DNA of 12,613 bases from an uncultured Clostridium sp. (GCA_900553925.1 USFH01000055.1:1-12613), one strand, 5' to 3'; counted from the stretch's first letter, positions 1 through 8,479 are shown. Numbers and translations are program-made. Notes: generated by a model from the sequence alone, not told the origin.

Positions 1-151
1 CGGCACGCGCTGCCCGGTATGCACTTGCGCTATATACCATCATGACACCGAACGCCAGCAGCACAATAACCAGAAAGATTGTCTGATAATCGATATATCC
101 GCCGATCGCGAATAATTTATTCTTCTTCAATTTTTTTCTGCCATATGCCAT
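1..151 (-). CDS. FtsW/SpoVE-family peptidoglycan polymerase (SEDS), N-terminal fragment
   Basis: Only the first 50 codons are in the window; the gene runs off the left edge. The reading starts MAYGRKKLKK, with a basic cytoplasmic N-terminus. A D-Y-Q stretch then leads into a first membrane helix that ends in FGVMMVYSASAYRA, the hallmark N-terminal motif of SEDS proteins (FtsW, RodA, SpoVE). SEDS proteins polymerise glycan strands from lipid II together with a class B PBP. An AGGAGC ribosome binding site lies at 161-166, nine bases before the ATG, which fixes the start. The gene follows murD by 45 bases in the order murD-ftsW/spoVE seen in Firmicutes dcw clusters. The fragment cannot tell vegetative FtsW from sporulation SpoVE. 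The family call is secure; the exact name is not. Confidence 0.88.
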   Translation of the reverse strand, partial: MAYGRKKLKKNKLFAIGGYIDYQTIFLVIVLLAFGVMMVYSASAYRAARA

Positions 152-196
152 AGCCCGGACGCTCCTGTCTTCTTTCCATTTCCTGTTCTCACTTTC

Positions 197-1573
197 CTAC
201 GAAAGTGCATTTACATATTCCTTGAACATATCGCCACGCTGCTCATAGTTATCGAACATACCCCAGCTTGCACATGCCGGTGAAAGAAGTACCGCATCCC
301 CCGGCTTTGCATGTGCATGGCAATACTCTACGACCTGCTTTAAGTCATCCATCATGACGATATTCTCAAATCCGTGTTTTCTTGCACAATCGGCGATATC
401 CTGTGCCGTCTGTCCAATCAGGAGCAGGCACTTCACCTTGCCATCGAAGCTCTCGATCCATTCGTCGTAGGTAGACTTCTTATCGTATCCACCGCCGATC
501 AGGAATGTCGGGCGTACCATCGACTGAATTGCCTTGATTGCCGCATCCGGATTTGTTCCCTTCGAATCATTATAGTAATTGACATCATTTAATGTGCGCA
601 CATACTCGATACGATGTGCCACACCCTTGAAGGCACCACACACCTTACGGATCGTTGCGATATCGGCTCCCATGTAATAAGAGATTGCAACTGCCGCAAG
701 GAGATTCTCCACATTGTGATCACCCAGAAGCTGGAACTCGGAAAGTGGCATCACATATGTTCCCCTGCCGTCTTCCCGGATTACAACCGCACCATCCTTG
801 ACGATCACGCCGGACTCTAATTCCTTCTTATGGCTGAATAAGATCACGGTTGCCGGAACCTTGTCGATCCGCTTCACCGTCTCCGGATCGTCGTAATTCA
901 TCACTGCATAATCTTCTTTCGTCTGGTTCTTCGTGATATCAAGCTTGCAGTTCGCATAGTTTTCAAATGTATAGTGCCGATTCAAATGATCCGGTGTAAT
1001 ATTCAGTATCGCGCTCACATGTGGGCGGAAGGTATGGATTGTCTCAAGCTGAAAGCTGCTGATCTCCGCAACCGTAACCGAATCCTCGCTACTCTGGTCT
1101 GACAGGCTTGTGTATGGGATTCCGATATTTCCTACAACAAATGTTTTCTCATTGTAGGCTTTCATGATCTCGCCAACCAGCGTTGTCGTTGTCGTCTTTC
1201 CATTCGTACCTGTGATGGCTGCTACCGTGCCCTTCTCGTAAGTATATGCAAGCTCGATCTCACTCCATACCGGAATGCCTGCTTCTTTTACTTTCAGTGC
1301 AAATGGTGCATCAACCGGAATACCCGGGCTTATAACCATGCAGGAAATATCTGCAAGCAATTCATCCGTCAGTGCACCCAGCCAGATTGTCAGTGTTTCC
1401 GGCTTCTCGTCAAGCCCAAGCTTCTCAAGAATCACAGCTTCCGTGAGTGTTCCCTTCGGATTCTCATCAAACAATACAACCTGCTCTCCATTTCGAAGGA
1501 GCTGCTCACTTGCACAGATTCCGCTTTTTCCTGCTCCCGCAACTAATACTTTCTTATCATTCACTTCGTTCAT
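197..1573 (-). CDS. murD: UDP-N-acetylmuramoyl-L-alanine--D-glutamate ligase
   Basis: This is the cytoplasmic ATP-dependent ligase that adds D-glutamate to UDP-MurNAc-L-alanine, the second peptide step of peptidoglycan precursor synthesis. At 458 aa it has normal family length. The N-terminal Rossmann-like domain opens with VAGAGKSG (about residues 11-18). The Mur ligase P-loop GTNGKTTT lies at about 122-129. The central domain carries AEISSFQLE (about 169-177) and NITPDHLNRH (191-200). The C-terminal domain has HRIEYV, NDSKGTNPDA and a final SPACASWGMFDNYEQRG segment, all characteristic of MurD. The start ATG follows an AGGAGG ribosome binding site. The gene begins 13 bases after mraY stops and sits in the dcw operon between mraY and ftsW/spoVE. 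The TAG stop lies in the loop of a small 6-bp hairpin (191-206). Confidence 0.97.
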   Translation of the reverse strand: MNEVNDKKVLVAGAGKSGICASEQLLRNGEQVVLFDENPKGTLTEAVILEKLGLDEKPETLTIWLGALTDELLADISCMVISPGIPVDAPFALKVKEAGIPVWSEIELAYTYEKGTVAAITGTNGKTTTTTLVGEIMKAYNEKTFVVGNIGIPYTSLSDQSSEDSVTVAEISSFQLETIHTFRPHVSAILNITPDHLNRHYTFENYANCKLDITKNQTKEDYAVMNYDDPETVKRIDKVPATVILFSHKKELESGVIVKDGAVVIREDGRGTYVMPLSEFQLLGDHNVENLLAAVAISYYMGADIATIRKVCGAFKGVAHRIEYVRTLNDVNYYNDSKGTNPDAAIKAIQSMVRPTFLIGGGYDKKSTYDEWIESFDGKVKCLLLIGQTAQDIADCARKHGFENIVMMDDLKQVVEYCHAHAKPGDAVLLSPACASWGMFDNYEQRGDMFKEYVNALS

Positions 1574-1586
1574 GATGCTTCCTCCT

Positions 1587-2537
1587 CTAAATTGCCAGAA
1601 TTCCGATCAGACACAATATCGTTGTGACGATCGAGAAGATTGCAACGACCTTTGTCTCCGGCCATCCGCAAAGCTCAAAATGATGATGGATCGGTGCCAT
1701 CTTGAACACACGCTTTCCGGTTGTCTTGAAGCTTACAACCTGAATGATAACTGAAAGCACTTCTGCAAGATAGATAAATGCAACGATCAATATAATCAGA
1801 GGCATCTGCAGCATATATGCTGTCGACGCGACAAATCCACCTAACGCAAGCGATCCGGTATCTCCCATAAATACACGTGCCGGATACACATTATATACCA
1901 AAAATCCAAGCAGACTGCCAACAACAGCACAGGCGATCGGTGTCACGCCGGAGCCTGCCGCGATTGCAGCAATTGCAAAAAATGTAGCGATCAATACTGT
2001 AACGGACGATGCCAATCCATCCAGACCATCTGTGAAGTTCGCGCCATTTGCTGTACCAAGCATAACGAAGAACATCAGTGGGAAGTACACCCAGCCAAGA
2101 TCAACAACCTTATGTGTAAACGGAATGATCATTGTCGTACCAAGATCTGTATATGCATGAATGTAATATGCAAAAACGCCTGTAACAAGGAACTGTCCGA
2201 GCATCTTCTGCCATGCACGGAGTCCAAGTGAACGCTTCATAACAACCTTGATAAAGTCATCTAAGAAACCAACCAGACCAAATCCAAGCGTTGCAAAAAG
2301 AATCGGAACAATCTCCTTGTGATCCTTGATGTAAAAAAGCGATGTGATCACAATACTGAATAAGATGATCAATCCTCCCATCGTCGGTGTTCCCGACTTC
2401 TTCAGATGGGATTCCGGTCCATCGTCTCTTACGAACTGTCCGAATTTCAATTTCTTTAAGAAAGGAATGATAATTGGACTTAAAATCACGCTTACGCCAA
2501 ATGCTATCAATGCCGGAATAATTATATCGTATTTCAT
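1587..2537 (-). CDS. mraY: Phospho-N-acetylmuramoyl-pentapeptide-transferase
   Basis: This polytopic membrane enzyme transfers phospho-MurNAc-pentapeptide from UDP to undecaprenyl phosphate and makes lipid I on the inner face of the membrane. It is 316 aa, usual for Firmicutes, with many hydrophobic helices. Family motifs appear in order: KKSGTPTMGG (46-55), FLDDFIKV with the paired aspartates at 93-94, NFTDGLDGLA (167-176), FMGDTGSLALGG (223-234) and MAPIHHHFELCGW (280-292) with the histidine triplet at 284-286. Its start is supported by an AAGGAG ribosome binding site seven bases upstream. It follows the second PBP gene by 37 bases. In Bacillus subtilis murE lies between spoVD and mraY; here nothing intervenes. 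Confidence 0.98.
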   Translation of the reverse strand: MKYDIIIPALIAFGVSVILSPIIIPFLKKLKFGQFVRDDGPESHLKKSGTPTMGGLIILFSIVITSLFYIKDHKEIVPILFATLGFGLVGFLDDFIKVVMKRSLGLRAWQKMLGQFLVTGVFAYYIHAYTDLGTTMIIPFTHKVVDLGWVYFPLMFFVMLGTANGANFTDGLDGLASSVTVLIATFFAIAAIAAGSGVTPIACAVVGSLLGFLVYNVYPARVFMGDTGSLALGGFVASTAYMLQMPLIILIVAFIYLAEVLSVIIQVVSFKTTGKRVFKMAPIHHHFELCGWPETKVVAIFSIVTTILCLIGILAI

Positions 2538-2574
2538 GTTTTCTCTCCTTTATAAGAACCATCTTATGTATTTA

Positions 2575-4347
2575 TTAAAACACAGCATCCTCGATGCTGA
2601 TTGTTTCCGTTGTGTCCGTATCTTTTTCAACTGCTTCTTTCTTTATTCCCAGATACGCAAGAATGTTATCGTAGATTTCTCCGACGACCGGCGCTGCGAT
2701 CGTTCCTCCATAGTATACTCCCTGTGGCTCATCAATCAAGATCAAAGTCATAACCTGCGGATCGTTCGCCGGTGCAAACCCAAGGATAGAGGAAATATAG
2801 CGATTCTCGCTTCGCGGCAGCTTCTCACTCGTGGCTGTCTTGCCTCCGATCCGGTATCCTTCGATATAGGCCCGGTGACCGGTTCCCTCCGCAACAACCG
2901 CTTCTAACAACCCTTTCATCGTCTCGCTGGTTGCTGTACTGACTGCCCCTGTCTTCGTCTCGTATTTCAAAACGTCTGTCACGATATTATTCTCATCTGT
3001 CGTATATACACCGAAATGCGGTGTGACGAGATTCCCACCATTTACAACTGCAGCGGCTGCCCGCATCAACTGCAATGGTGTGATCTGAAACGACTGTCCG
3101 AACGACATCGTCGCAAGCTCGACCGGGCCTACATTTTCCTGCTTGTGAAAGATGGAACCCGCTTCTCCCGGCAGATCCACCCCGGTCTCCTCGAAGAGCC
3201 CCAGCGCCTTCAAGCCTTTGTAGAATCCATCGACCCCGATCCGCTCCCCGACCATCATAAATACCGGATTGCACGAATTCATGATGCCATCACGGAATGT
3301 CTCTGCGCCATGTCCCACCACCTTATGGCAACGGATGCGGCGATCCTCCACGATATGATACCCCGGACAGTAAAACTGATCTTCCACGCGCAGCACCCCT
3401 TGTTCAAACGCAGTGGTCGCCGTCACGATCTTGAAGGTCGATCCCGGTTCATACGTATCGCTGATACAGTAGTTTCTCCACATCTGGTTGCGCATATCCT
3501 GCGTAACCGTCTCGTCCGTCTCATAGTTCAATGTAAACGGATCATTCAAGTTATATTCCGGCACATCCGCAAGCGCATAGATCTCTCCATTCTGCGGATT
3601 CATCACAATGATACAGACACGCTTCGCCTGTTTCTTCTCAAGCACTTCCAATGCTTTCTGCGTGATATATTGCTGGATATTTATGTCAATCGAGGTAACC
3701 AGATTCTGTCCGGCTGTGCCTTCCACTCTCCGCTCTGCCCGATTTTCAACTTCTTCCCCCCTGGCATTCGTCAGGGTATTGATACTTCCTGCTTCTCCCA
3801 TGAGTAGATCATCATAATAAACCTCCAGACCGACAATACCCTGATTGTCACTGCCTGTAAAGCCTAACACATGGGATGCGAGTGTATCACACGGATAGTA
3901 CCGCTTGTAATCTTCATCAATCATAACACCAGCGAGATTCATCTCCCGGATCTCATCTGCCAGCGTCTTGTCCACATTGCTCTTGATCTTCTCCCGGACG
4001 GATACCTTTTCTACCCGTTTGCGGACATCGTCTTCCGGTATCTCAAGCTTCTCGGATAACACCTGGATCACCGTCTCCGGATCCTCGATCTGGCTATGGA
4101 TCACCGAGATTGAGCATACCGCCTCGTTGTCTGCAAGAATGACTCCATTTCTGTCATAGATGCTTCCACGTTTTGCCTTGATGCTCCGCTCCCGTTCCTG
4201 GACTGCCTGTGCCCTCTCGCTATATCGGTCTGCCTGCATAACCATCAGATATACAAGCTTTACCGTCATTATAGTCAACATGGCAAAAAATGCAATTGCA
4301 ATCACAAGTAATCTTTTGCGTTGTGAATCTGTAAACATCGGATTCAT
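2575..4347 (-). CDS. Class B penicillin-binding protein (SpoVD/FtsI family) with KTAT in place of KTGT
   Basis: This is a 590-aa membrane-anchored transpeptidase that would crosslink peptidoglycan outside the membrane. A basic N-terminus precedes one membrane helix (about 12-36). A PBP dimerisation region follows (R-G-S-I-Y-D-R-N-G at about 60-68). The transpeptidase domain carries the active-site STFK (S303-K306) and SCN (358-360). The third motif reads GGKTATSEK, so the expected KTG at 503-505 is KTA. No PASTA domain follows, although B. subtilis SpoVD has one. As the second of two tandem PBPs it occupies the spoVD position of the B. subtilis cluster, and with the SEDS gene downstream a cortex or septal role is plausible. 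The ribosome binding site is modest: AAGGA about 12 bases before the ATG, with no better start nearby. Family is certain; SpoVD rather than FtsI is inferred from position. Confidence 0.93.
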   Translation of the reverse strand: MNPMFTDSQRKRLLVIAIAFFAMLTIMTVKLVYLMVMQADRYSERAQAVQERERSIKAKRGSIYDRNGVILADNEAVCSISVIHSQIEDPETVIQVLSEKLEIPEDDVRKRVEKVSVREKIKSNVDKTLADEIREMNLAGVMIDEDYKRYYPCDTLASHVLGFTGSDNQGIVGLEVYYDDLLMGEAGSINTLTNARGEEVENRAERRVEGTAGQNLVTSIDINIQQYITQKALEVLEKKQAKRVCIIVMNPQNGEIYALADVPEYNLNDPFTLNYETDETVTQDMRNQMWRNYCISDTYEPGSTFKIVTATTAFEQGVLRVEDQFYCPGYHIVEDRRIRCHKVVGHGAETFRDGIMNSCNPVFMMVGERIGVDGFYKGLKALGLFEETGVDLPGEAGSIFHKQENVGPVELATMSFGQSFQITPLQLMRAAAAVVNGGNLVTPHFGVYTTDENNIVTDVLKYETKTGAVSTATSETMKGLLEAVVAEGTGHRAYIEGYRIGGKTATSEKLPRSENRYISSILGFAPANDPQVMTLILIDEPQGVYYGGTIAAPVVGEIYDNILAYLGIKKEAVEKDTDTTETISIEDAVF

Positions 4348-4410
4348 ACAAGCAAATGTCCTTGTTTTTTCTATAAAATATATTCAAAGCCGCCATGATC
4401 TATACCTGAT

Positions 4411-6495
4411 TTATTCCGCTGGCGGTCCCTCGGTTGTCGCTTCGGTTGTAGTCTCCGTACTCTCTGTTGTTTCTTCGGTCGCCGCCTCGGTTGTCGCGCC
4501 CTCTGACTCTTCTACATACGGATTATCTGCACCTCCGGCAACATCATTTGCCGGTGCCGCTCCATCGTAGATTGGCGTCGCTGGTTCATCCTCTGCGGTT
4601 GCCTCATCGATATCATAGGTTTCATCTGTCTTATAGATGTTCAGATATGGGAATATTGCTTCCGCAATGTCTGAGAACAAATATGCCGCCTCGCCACTTC
4701 CCGACTGCAATTCCGGTTCATCTGCCACAACGTAGATGACTACCTGCGGATCATTTGCCGGAGCAAATCCGATAAAGGAGAGAATATATTTTCCATTTCC
4801 TCGCGGAAGCTTCTCGGCCGTACCGGTCTTACCACCGATCTCGTAGCCTTCCACGGCTGCCTTCTTTCCTGTACCATCTGTTACAACACTTGTCAGAAAC
4901 TGCCGCATCTCCGCCGATACATCTTCCGAAATCGTTCTTCGCACCAGAACCGGATCGCGGTTTTCCACGATATTTCCATTGTCATCTTCAATCCGCTGTA
5001 CCACGCTCGGCTCATAATAATAACCGCCATTAATTGCAGAACTAAACGCTGTTGCGACCTGCATCATAGATGTTGTTACGCCCTGCCCAAACGATGAAGT
5101 CGCCAGCTCTACCGCATGCATATTACTTGCATGATACACAAGTGTACTCAGTGAGGAATCACCTGGTTCCCCAGGCAGATCCACATTTGTTGATTGTCCA
5201 AATCCGAATAATATCTGATATTTATCAAACATTTCAACGCCTTCTTTTGCCGCAATCTGCATCAATGCATCGTTGCACGACTTCTCCAAAGCGCCTGACA
5301 AATCCAGCGTTCCATGTCCACCATATTCATGTGCATGACAATTGATATAATAATCTTCTACCTGTTCACCACCATCGCAGAAGAATGTATCCTGCGGTGT
5401 TATAACACCTTCTTCGAGTGCGCCAGATATCGTAAACGCCTTATACGTAGATCCCGGTTCGAATACATCGGATACCGTGAAGTTACGCCATACTTTATAG
5501 AGCGCATCGACATGCTCCTCATCCGTTCCGTTCTCCTTGAAATCCTCGAAGCTTGAGAATCCAGCTGCTTCCAGCTCTTCCGGTGTATCAAACTGATACT
5601 GGGTGGAATCAAGATCGTACGCATCGTTCGGATCAAAGGTATGTGAATTGTAAAGTGCAAGGATCTGGCAGTTCTTCGGATTCATGACAAGCACGGAGAT
5701 ATTCTTCGCATCTTCTTCCTCCAGCTTCGCCTTTACCTTCTCCTCTACGATCTTCTGTACATTTGCATCAATGCTTGTAACTAAATTATACCCATTTGTT
5801 GCAGCTTCTATCGAAGTTGTCACACCATTATCTTCATTCAGATACGAGTATTGTCTGCCGTTCGTGCCATTCAACTGGTCATTGTAATATTCCTCAACGC
5901 CATACATACCGACATTGCCGCTGACCGTAAATCCAAGCAAATGGCACGCAAGCTCCTTGTTCGGATAGACACGCACATAACGCTCCTCATAATAGATGCC
6001 GACAACATTTTTCCCTTCATCCGTATCGCAGTAATCCTCGAATTTCTTCACTTCCTCATACTCGACACCCTTCTTGGCAACGACGTAGTAGGAGTTTTCA
6101 TTTGCAAGGAATCCGGCTACCTCTTCATCGGTAAATCCGAAGAACGTCTTAAGTGCCTGCATCGTTGCTTCCTTCTTCTTGTCGAACTCCACGATATTCG
6201 CCGGTTCTAGAATCAGGTCATACACCTTCTTATCTGTTGCAAGCAGCGTTCCGTTCTTGTCCACGATATCGCCGCGCTTATACGGAATCACCTTGCTGGA
6301 GTAGCCCTGCTGTGTCAGAACCTGCTGTGCGTATTTGCTGCCGGAATGCAGATTGATCCACACCGCTTTACCTCCGACAACTCCGAACCCAACCATACAG
6401 CAGATAAATACAAACCTCAGTCTGCCACGCATTTTATTCGTAAATACTTTTCTGTTTTTTCTTCTTATCTTACGATTCTGTGGTCTTCTTGCCAT
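4411..6495 (-). CDS. ftsI: Class B penicillin-binding protein, FtsI/PBP2B-like division transpeptidase
   Basis: This is a 694-aa peptidoglycan transpeptidase, the likely septal enzyme working with FtsL and FtsW. A very basic N-terminus (many Arg and Lys in the first 27 residues) precedes one membrane helix (about 28-47). The PBP dimerisation domain covers roughly 65-235. The penicillin-binding domain has all three catalytic motifs: STYK (S349-K352), SCN (406-408) and KTGT (556-559). The protein ends with about 60 residues of acidic, Thr/Glu/Ala-rich low-complexity sequence predicted to be extracellular, rather than a PASTA domain. The ATG follows a GAGGTG ribosome binding site. It is directly downstream of ftsL, the pbpB position in B. 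subtilis. A terminator-like hairpin lies in the 56-base gap before it. Function as FtsI is inferred from family and position. Confidence 0.94.
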   Translation of the reverse strand: MARRPQNRKIRRKNRKVFTNKMRGRLRFVFICCMVGFGVVGGKAVWINLHSGSKYAQQVLTQQGYSSKVIPYKRGDIVDKNGTLLATDKKVYDLILEPANIVEFDKKKEATMQALKTFFGFTDEEVAGFLANENSYYVVAKKGVEYEEVKKFEDYCDTDEGKNVVGIYYEERYVRVYPNKELACHLLGFTVSGNVGMYGVEEYYNDQLNGTNGRQYSYLNEDNGVTTSIEAATNGYNLVTSIDANVQKIVEEKVKAKLEEEDAKNISVLVMNPKNCQILALYNSHTFDPNDAYDLDSTQYQFDTPEELEAAGFSSFEDFKENGTDEEHVDALYKVWRNFTVSDVFEPGSTYKAFTISGALEEGVITPQDTFFCDGGEQVEDYYINCHAHEYGGHGTLDLSGALEKSCNDALMQIAAKEGVEMFDKYQILFGFGQSTNVDLPGEPGDSSLSTLVYHASNMHAVELATSSFGQGVTTSMMQVATAFSSAINGGYYYEPSVVQRIEDDNGNIVENRDPVLVRRTISEDVSAEMRQFLTSVVTDGTGKKAAVEGYEIGGKTGTAEKLPRGNGKYILSFIGFAPANDPQVVIYVVADEPELQSGSGEAAYLFSDIAEAIFPYLNIYKTDETYDIDEATAEDEPATPIYDGAAPANDVAGGADNPYVEESEGATTEAATEETTESTETTTEATTEGPPAE

Positions 6496-6512
6496 ACAAT
6501 CACCTCAACCGC

Positions 6513-6538
6513 AAAAATCGAGCAGCGTAACTGCCCGA
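6513..6538 (-). terminator. Intrinsic terminator/attenuator-like hairpin between ftsL and the first PBP gene
   Basis: On the minus strand TCGGGCAG (6538-6531) pairs with CTGCTCGA (6525-6518) over eight base pairs, one of them G-U. The loop is TTACG and five T residues follow at once (6517-6513). It starts 13 bases after the ftsL stop and ends before the PBP ribosome binding site. The shape fits a weak rho-independent terminator that would reduce, not abolish, read-through. Activity is inferred from structure only. Confidence 0.5.
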
Positions 6539-6551
6539 CTTTCGATGTTTA

Positions 6552-7070
6552 TTATTTCGAACCCGGAATATCCTGATACTGTTTTACATAGTCCTCATCG
6601 GCACCTTCGTAATAGATGATCTGTCCTTTTTTCGCATATACCATGCCAAGCTCATTTGTTGCAACATTATAGATATCATCCAAAGAATACATATTATTCA
6701 AGCGAAGCTTATGTGCTGCATTATCATCTTCGATTTTCTCAAGCTCTGCTTCTAACTGCGTGATGTTGTTCTGCTGTGTACGAATCTTCGTGTTCAGATA
6801 CAGCATCAACACACAAGACCCTGCAACCAGACATACCATAAATGCCATAAACATCATATAACTTGCCGAAAACGCCAGTCTGCGTTTTGTCTGTGCCGTT
6901 ACTCTGCGTCTGACTCTCGGCTGTTCCTGTGGCCGCTGCTGTGGAGTAACTCTACGATTTGGCTGTACACGATGTTCCGGTTCGCGTACACGACGGACAG
7001 GCGCTGCGTACATCTGCCTTGCAGCCGTTCCATCTACATAATTCATTTGTCTTCTTACCTGTTGTGCCAT
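6552..7070 (-). CDS. ftsL: Cell division protein FtsL (DivIC/FtsL family)
   Basis: This is a bitopic division protein that joins the FtsQ/DivIB and DivIC complex and activates septal synthesis by FtsW-FtsI. It is 172 aa: a long basic, Gln/Pro/Arg-rich cytoplasmic tail (1-65), one membrane helix (about 66-92), then an extracellular coiled coil (about 97-125). The segment from YSLDDIYNVATNELGMVY onward is the typical end of the FtsL/septum-formation-initiator family. The cytoplasmic tail is longer than the short tail usual in model FtsL proteins. I choose the ATG at 7070 because AAGGAG at 7079-7084 sits eight bases before it. The in-frame GTG at 7079 lies on that site and cannot use it. Identity rests on topology and on its place between rsmH and the PBP gene. 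Confidence 0.88.
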   Translation of the reverse strand: MAQQVRRQMNYVDGTAARQMYAAPVRRVREPEHRVQPNRRVTPQQRPQEQPRVRRRVTAQTKRRLAFSASYMMFMAFMVCLVAGSCVLMLYLNTKIRTQQNNITQLEAELEKIEDDNAAHKLRLNNMYSLDDIYNVATNELGMVYAKKGQIIYYEGADEDYVKQYQDIPGSK

Positions 7071-7078
7071 TTCTATCA

Positions 7079-7084
7079 CTCCTT
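7079..7084 (-). promoter_or_regulatory. Ribosome binding site that fixes the ftsL start
   Basis: AAGGAG on the minus strand lies eight bases upstream of the ATG at 7070 and overlaps the rsmH TAA stop (7083-7085). The alternative in-frame GTG at 7077-7079 begins on the last base of this site, so it is not a credible start. The stop/ribosome-site overlap suggests coupled translation of rsmH and ftsL. Confidence 0.75.
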
Positions 7085-8027
7085 AATTTACACACGCTTT
7101 TTCAAATACGCGCAGCTTCGCGCTTTTTGACCGACTGTTCTCTGCGAGTTCCTGCTCACTTGGAAGAATCGGTTTCCGGGTAATTACTTTTCCCGTCGGT
7201 TTCTTCCCGCATACACAGACCGGAAACTCCGGTGGGCATGTACATGGATTCATATTTCTCTTGAAAATTGTCTTTACTATCCTATCTTCTAACGAATGGA
7301 ATGTGATCACGCTCAATCTGCCACCTGGATTCAACCATGAGATCATAGTATCTAATGAATTCTCCAGCACATCCAGCTCGTGATTCAATTCAATCCGAAT
7401 CGCCTGAAATGTTTTCTTGGACGGGTGTCCCTGTCCCTGCCGGACTTTCGCCGGGATCGCCGCCTTGATGATCTCGTTTAACTGTCCGGTTGTCTCTATC
7501 ACCTGCTCCTGTCTCGCCTTGACGATATGCTTTGCAATATTCTTAGCGAAACTGTCCTCGCCATAATCGCGGATCACATGGTACAGCTCCATTTCAGAAT
7601 ATTCATTTACAATATCCTTCGCTGTCATAGTACTTTCCTGATTCATCCGCATATCAAGCGGCGTGTCCTCACGATAAGTAAACCCACGTTCCACATTATC
7701 AAGCTGATACGAGGAGACACCGAGATCCAGAACGATTCCGTCAACACCGCTCACAGAACAGTTCTTTAATACTGCATCAATATCCTGATAGTTGGAATGC
7801 ACGATCGTTACACGATCTTTGTAATCCTTCAACCGCTCGGTCGCAGCTGCAATCGCATCCAGATCCTGATCGATTCCGATCAGTCTACCTTTGTCCGAAA
7901 GCCGCTTGCAGATCTCTAAGGAATGTCCACCCCCACCGAGGGTTCCATCCACATAGATTCCATCCGGTTTTATATTCAGACTGTCAATTGTCTCATCTAA
8001 AAGTACCGATTTGTGTTTAAATTCCAT
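7083..8027 (-). CDS. rsmH: 16S rRNA (cytosine1402-N4)-methyltransferase
   Basis: RsmH (formerly MraW) methylates N4 of C1402 in the decoding centre of 16S rRNA using S-adenosylmethionine. It is 314 aa, normal for the family. The SAM-binding glycine loop GTLGGGGHS is at 28-36, and GIVLDLGVSSYQLD around 97-110. Other signatures are RGFTYREDTPLDMRM (114-128), HPSKKTFQAIRIELN (201-215) and FHSLEDRIVK (243-252). Four cysteines follow in C-x-C-P-P-x-F-P-x-C-x-C (262-273). The ATG is preceded by GGGAGG. It begins 11 bases after mraZ stops, the standard mraZ-rsmH pair that opens most dcw operons. Confidence 0.98.
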   Translation of the reverse strand: MEFKHKSVLLDETIDSLNIKPDGIYVDGTLGGGGHSLEICKRLSDKGRLIGIDQDLDAIAAATERLKDYKDRVTIVHSNYQDIDAVLKNCSVSGVDGIVLDLGVSSYQLDNVERGFTYREDTPLDMRMNQESTMTAKDIVNEYSEMELYHVIRDYGEDSFAKNIAKHIVKARQEQVIETTGQLNEIIKAAIPAKVRQGQGHPSKKTFQAIRIELNHELDVLENSLDTMISWLNPGGRLSVITFHSLEDRIVKTIFKRNMNPCTCPPEFPVCVCGKKPTGKVITRKPILPSEQELAENSRSKSAKLRVFEKACVN

Positions 8028-8038
8028 CGCAGCCTCCC

Positions 8039-8479
8039 TTAGATGTTGAACAACTCACCAATCTCGGCGATTTCTTTCAGGTCAATCTCTTCTGGGCTGT
8101 TGATCTTATCCCAGGCTGCCTTATCCCAGATTGCTACGGTATCCGTATGTCCAATCATGACAACCTCGCGATCAATGCCCGCATATTCACGTAATTTTTG
8201 TGGAATTACAATACGATACTGACTATCCATCTCACAGACAACCGCAGATCCTTCGTAGAAATCACGAAGACGTCTTGCCTGGAAATTACTCTTTGGCAGT
8301 GCAGCAAGCTTCTCTGCGAATTTTGTCCACTCTGCTTCCGGATATATGTCAATGTTATGGTCCATGCCATTGCACAGCACAAATTTATCCCCAAGTTCCT
8401 GACGGAATCTTATGGGAATAATCAATCTGCCTTTTGCATCGAGGCCATGATTCGATTCTCCTATCATACCCATTGACAT
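8039..8479 (-). CDS. mraZ: Transcriptional regulator MraZ
   Basis: MraZ is a DNA-binding protein of the SpoVT/AbrB superfamily that forms rings and controls its own dcw operon in E. coli and other bacteria. It is 146 aa with two half-domains, each with the family motif: LDAKGRLIIPIRFRQEL (about 13-29) and MDSQYRIVIPQKLREYAG (about 84-101). The start is the ATG at 8479, because the AGGTG of the ribosome binding site lies about eight bases upstream; the ATG codons at residues 3 and 5 are further away. It is the first gene of the operon, with its own promoter and a repeat array upstream that fits its known binding style. Autoregulation here is inferred from that array. Confidence 0.97.
   Translation of the reverse strand: MSMGMIGESNHGLDAKGRLIIPIRFRQELGDKFVLCNGMDHNIDIYPEAEWTKFAEKLAALPKSNFQARRLRDFYEGSAVVCEMDSQYRIVIPQKLREYAGIDREVVMIGHTDTVAIWDKAAWDKINSPEEIDLKEIAEIGELFNI

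Noticed and set aside
191..206. Hairpin ACTTTC/GAAAGT around the murD stop as a terminator
   Set aside because: The stem is only six base pairs and no T-tract follows on the minus strand; ftsW/spoVE starts shortly after with a good ribosome site.
3016..3807. 263-codon open frame on the plus strand
   Set aside because: It is antisense to the second PBP gene, whose frame carries intact catalytic motifs. Its translation shows no recognisable domain and looks like a shadow of codon bias.
7071..7079. GTG start for ftsL giving three extra residues
   Set aside because: The GTG overlaps the ribosome binding site itself; the ATG at 7070 has correct eight-base spacing.
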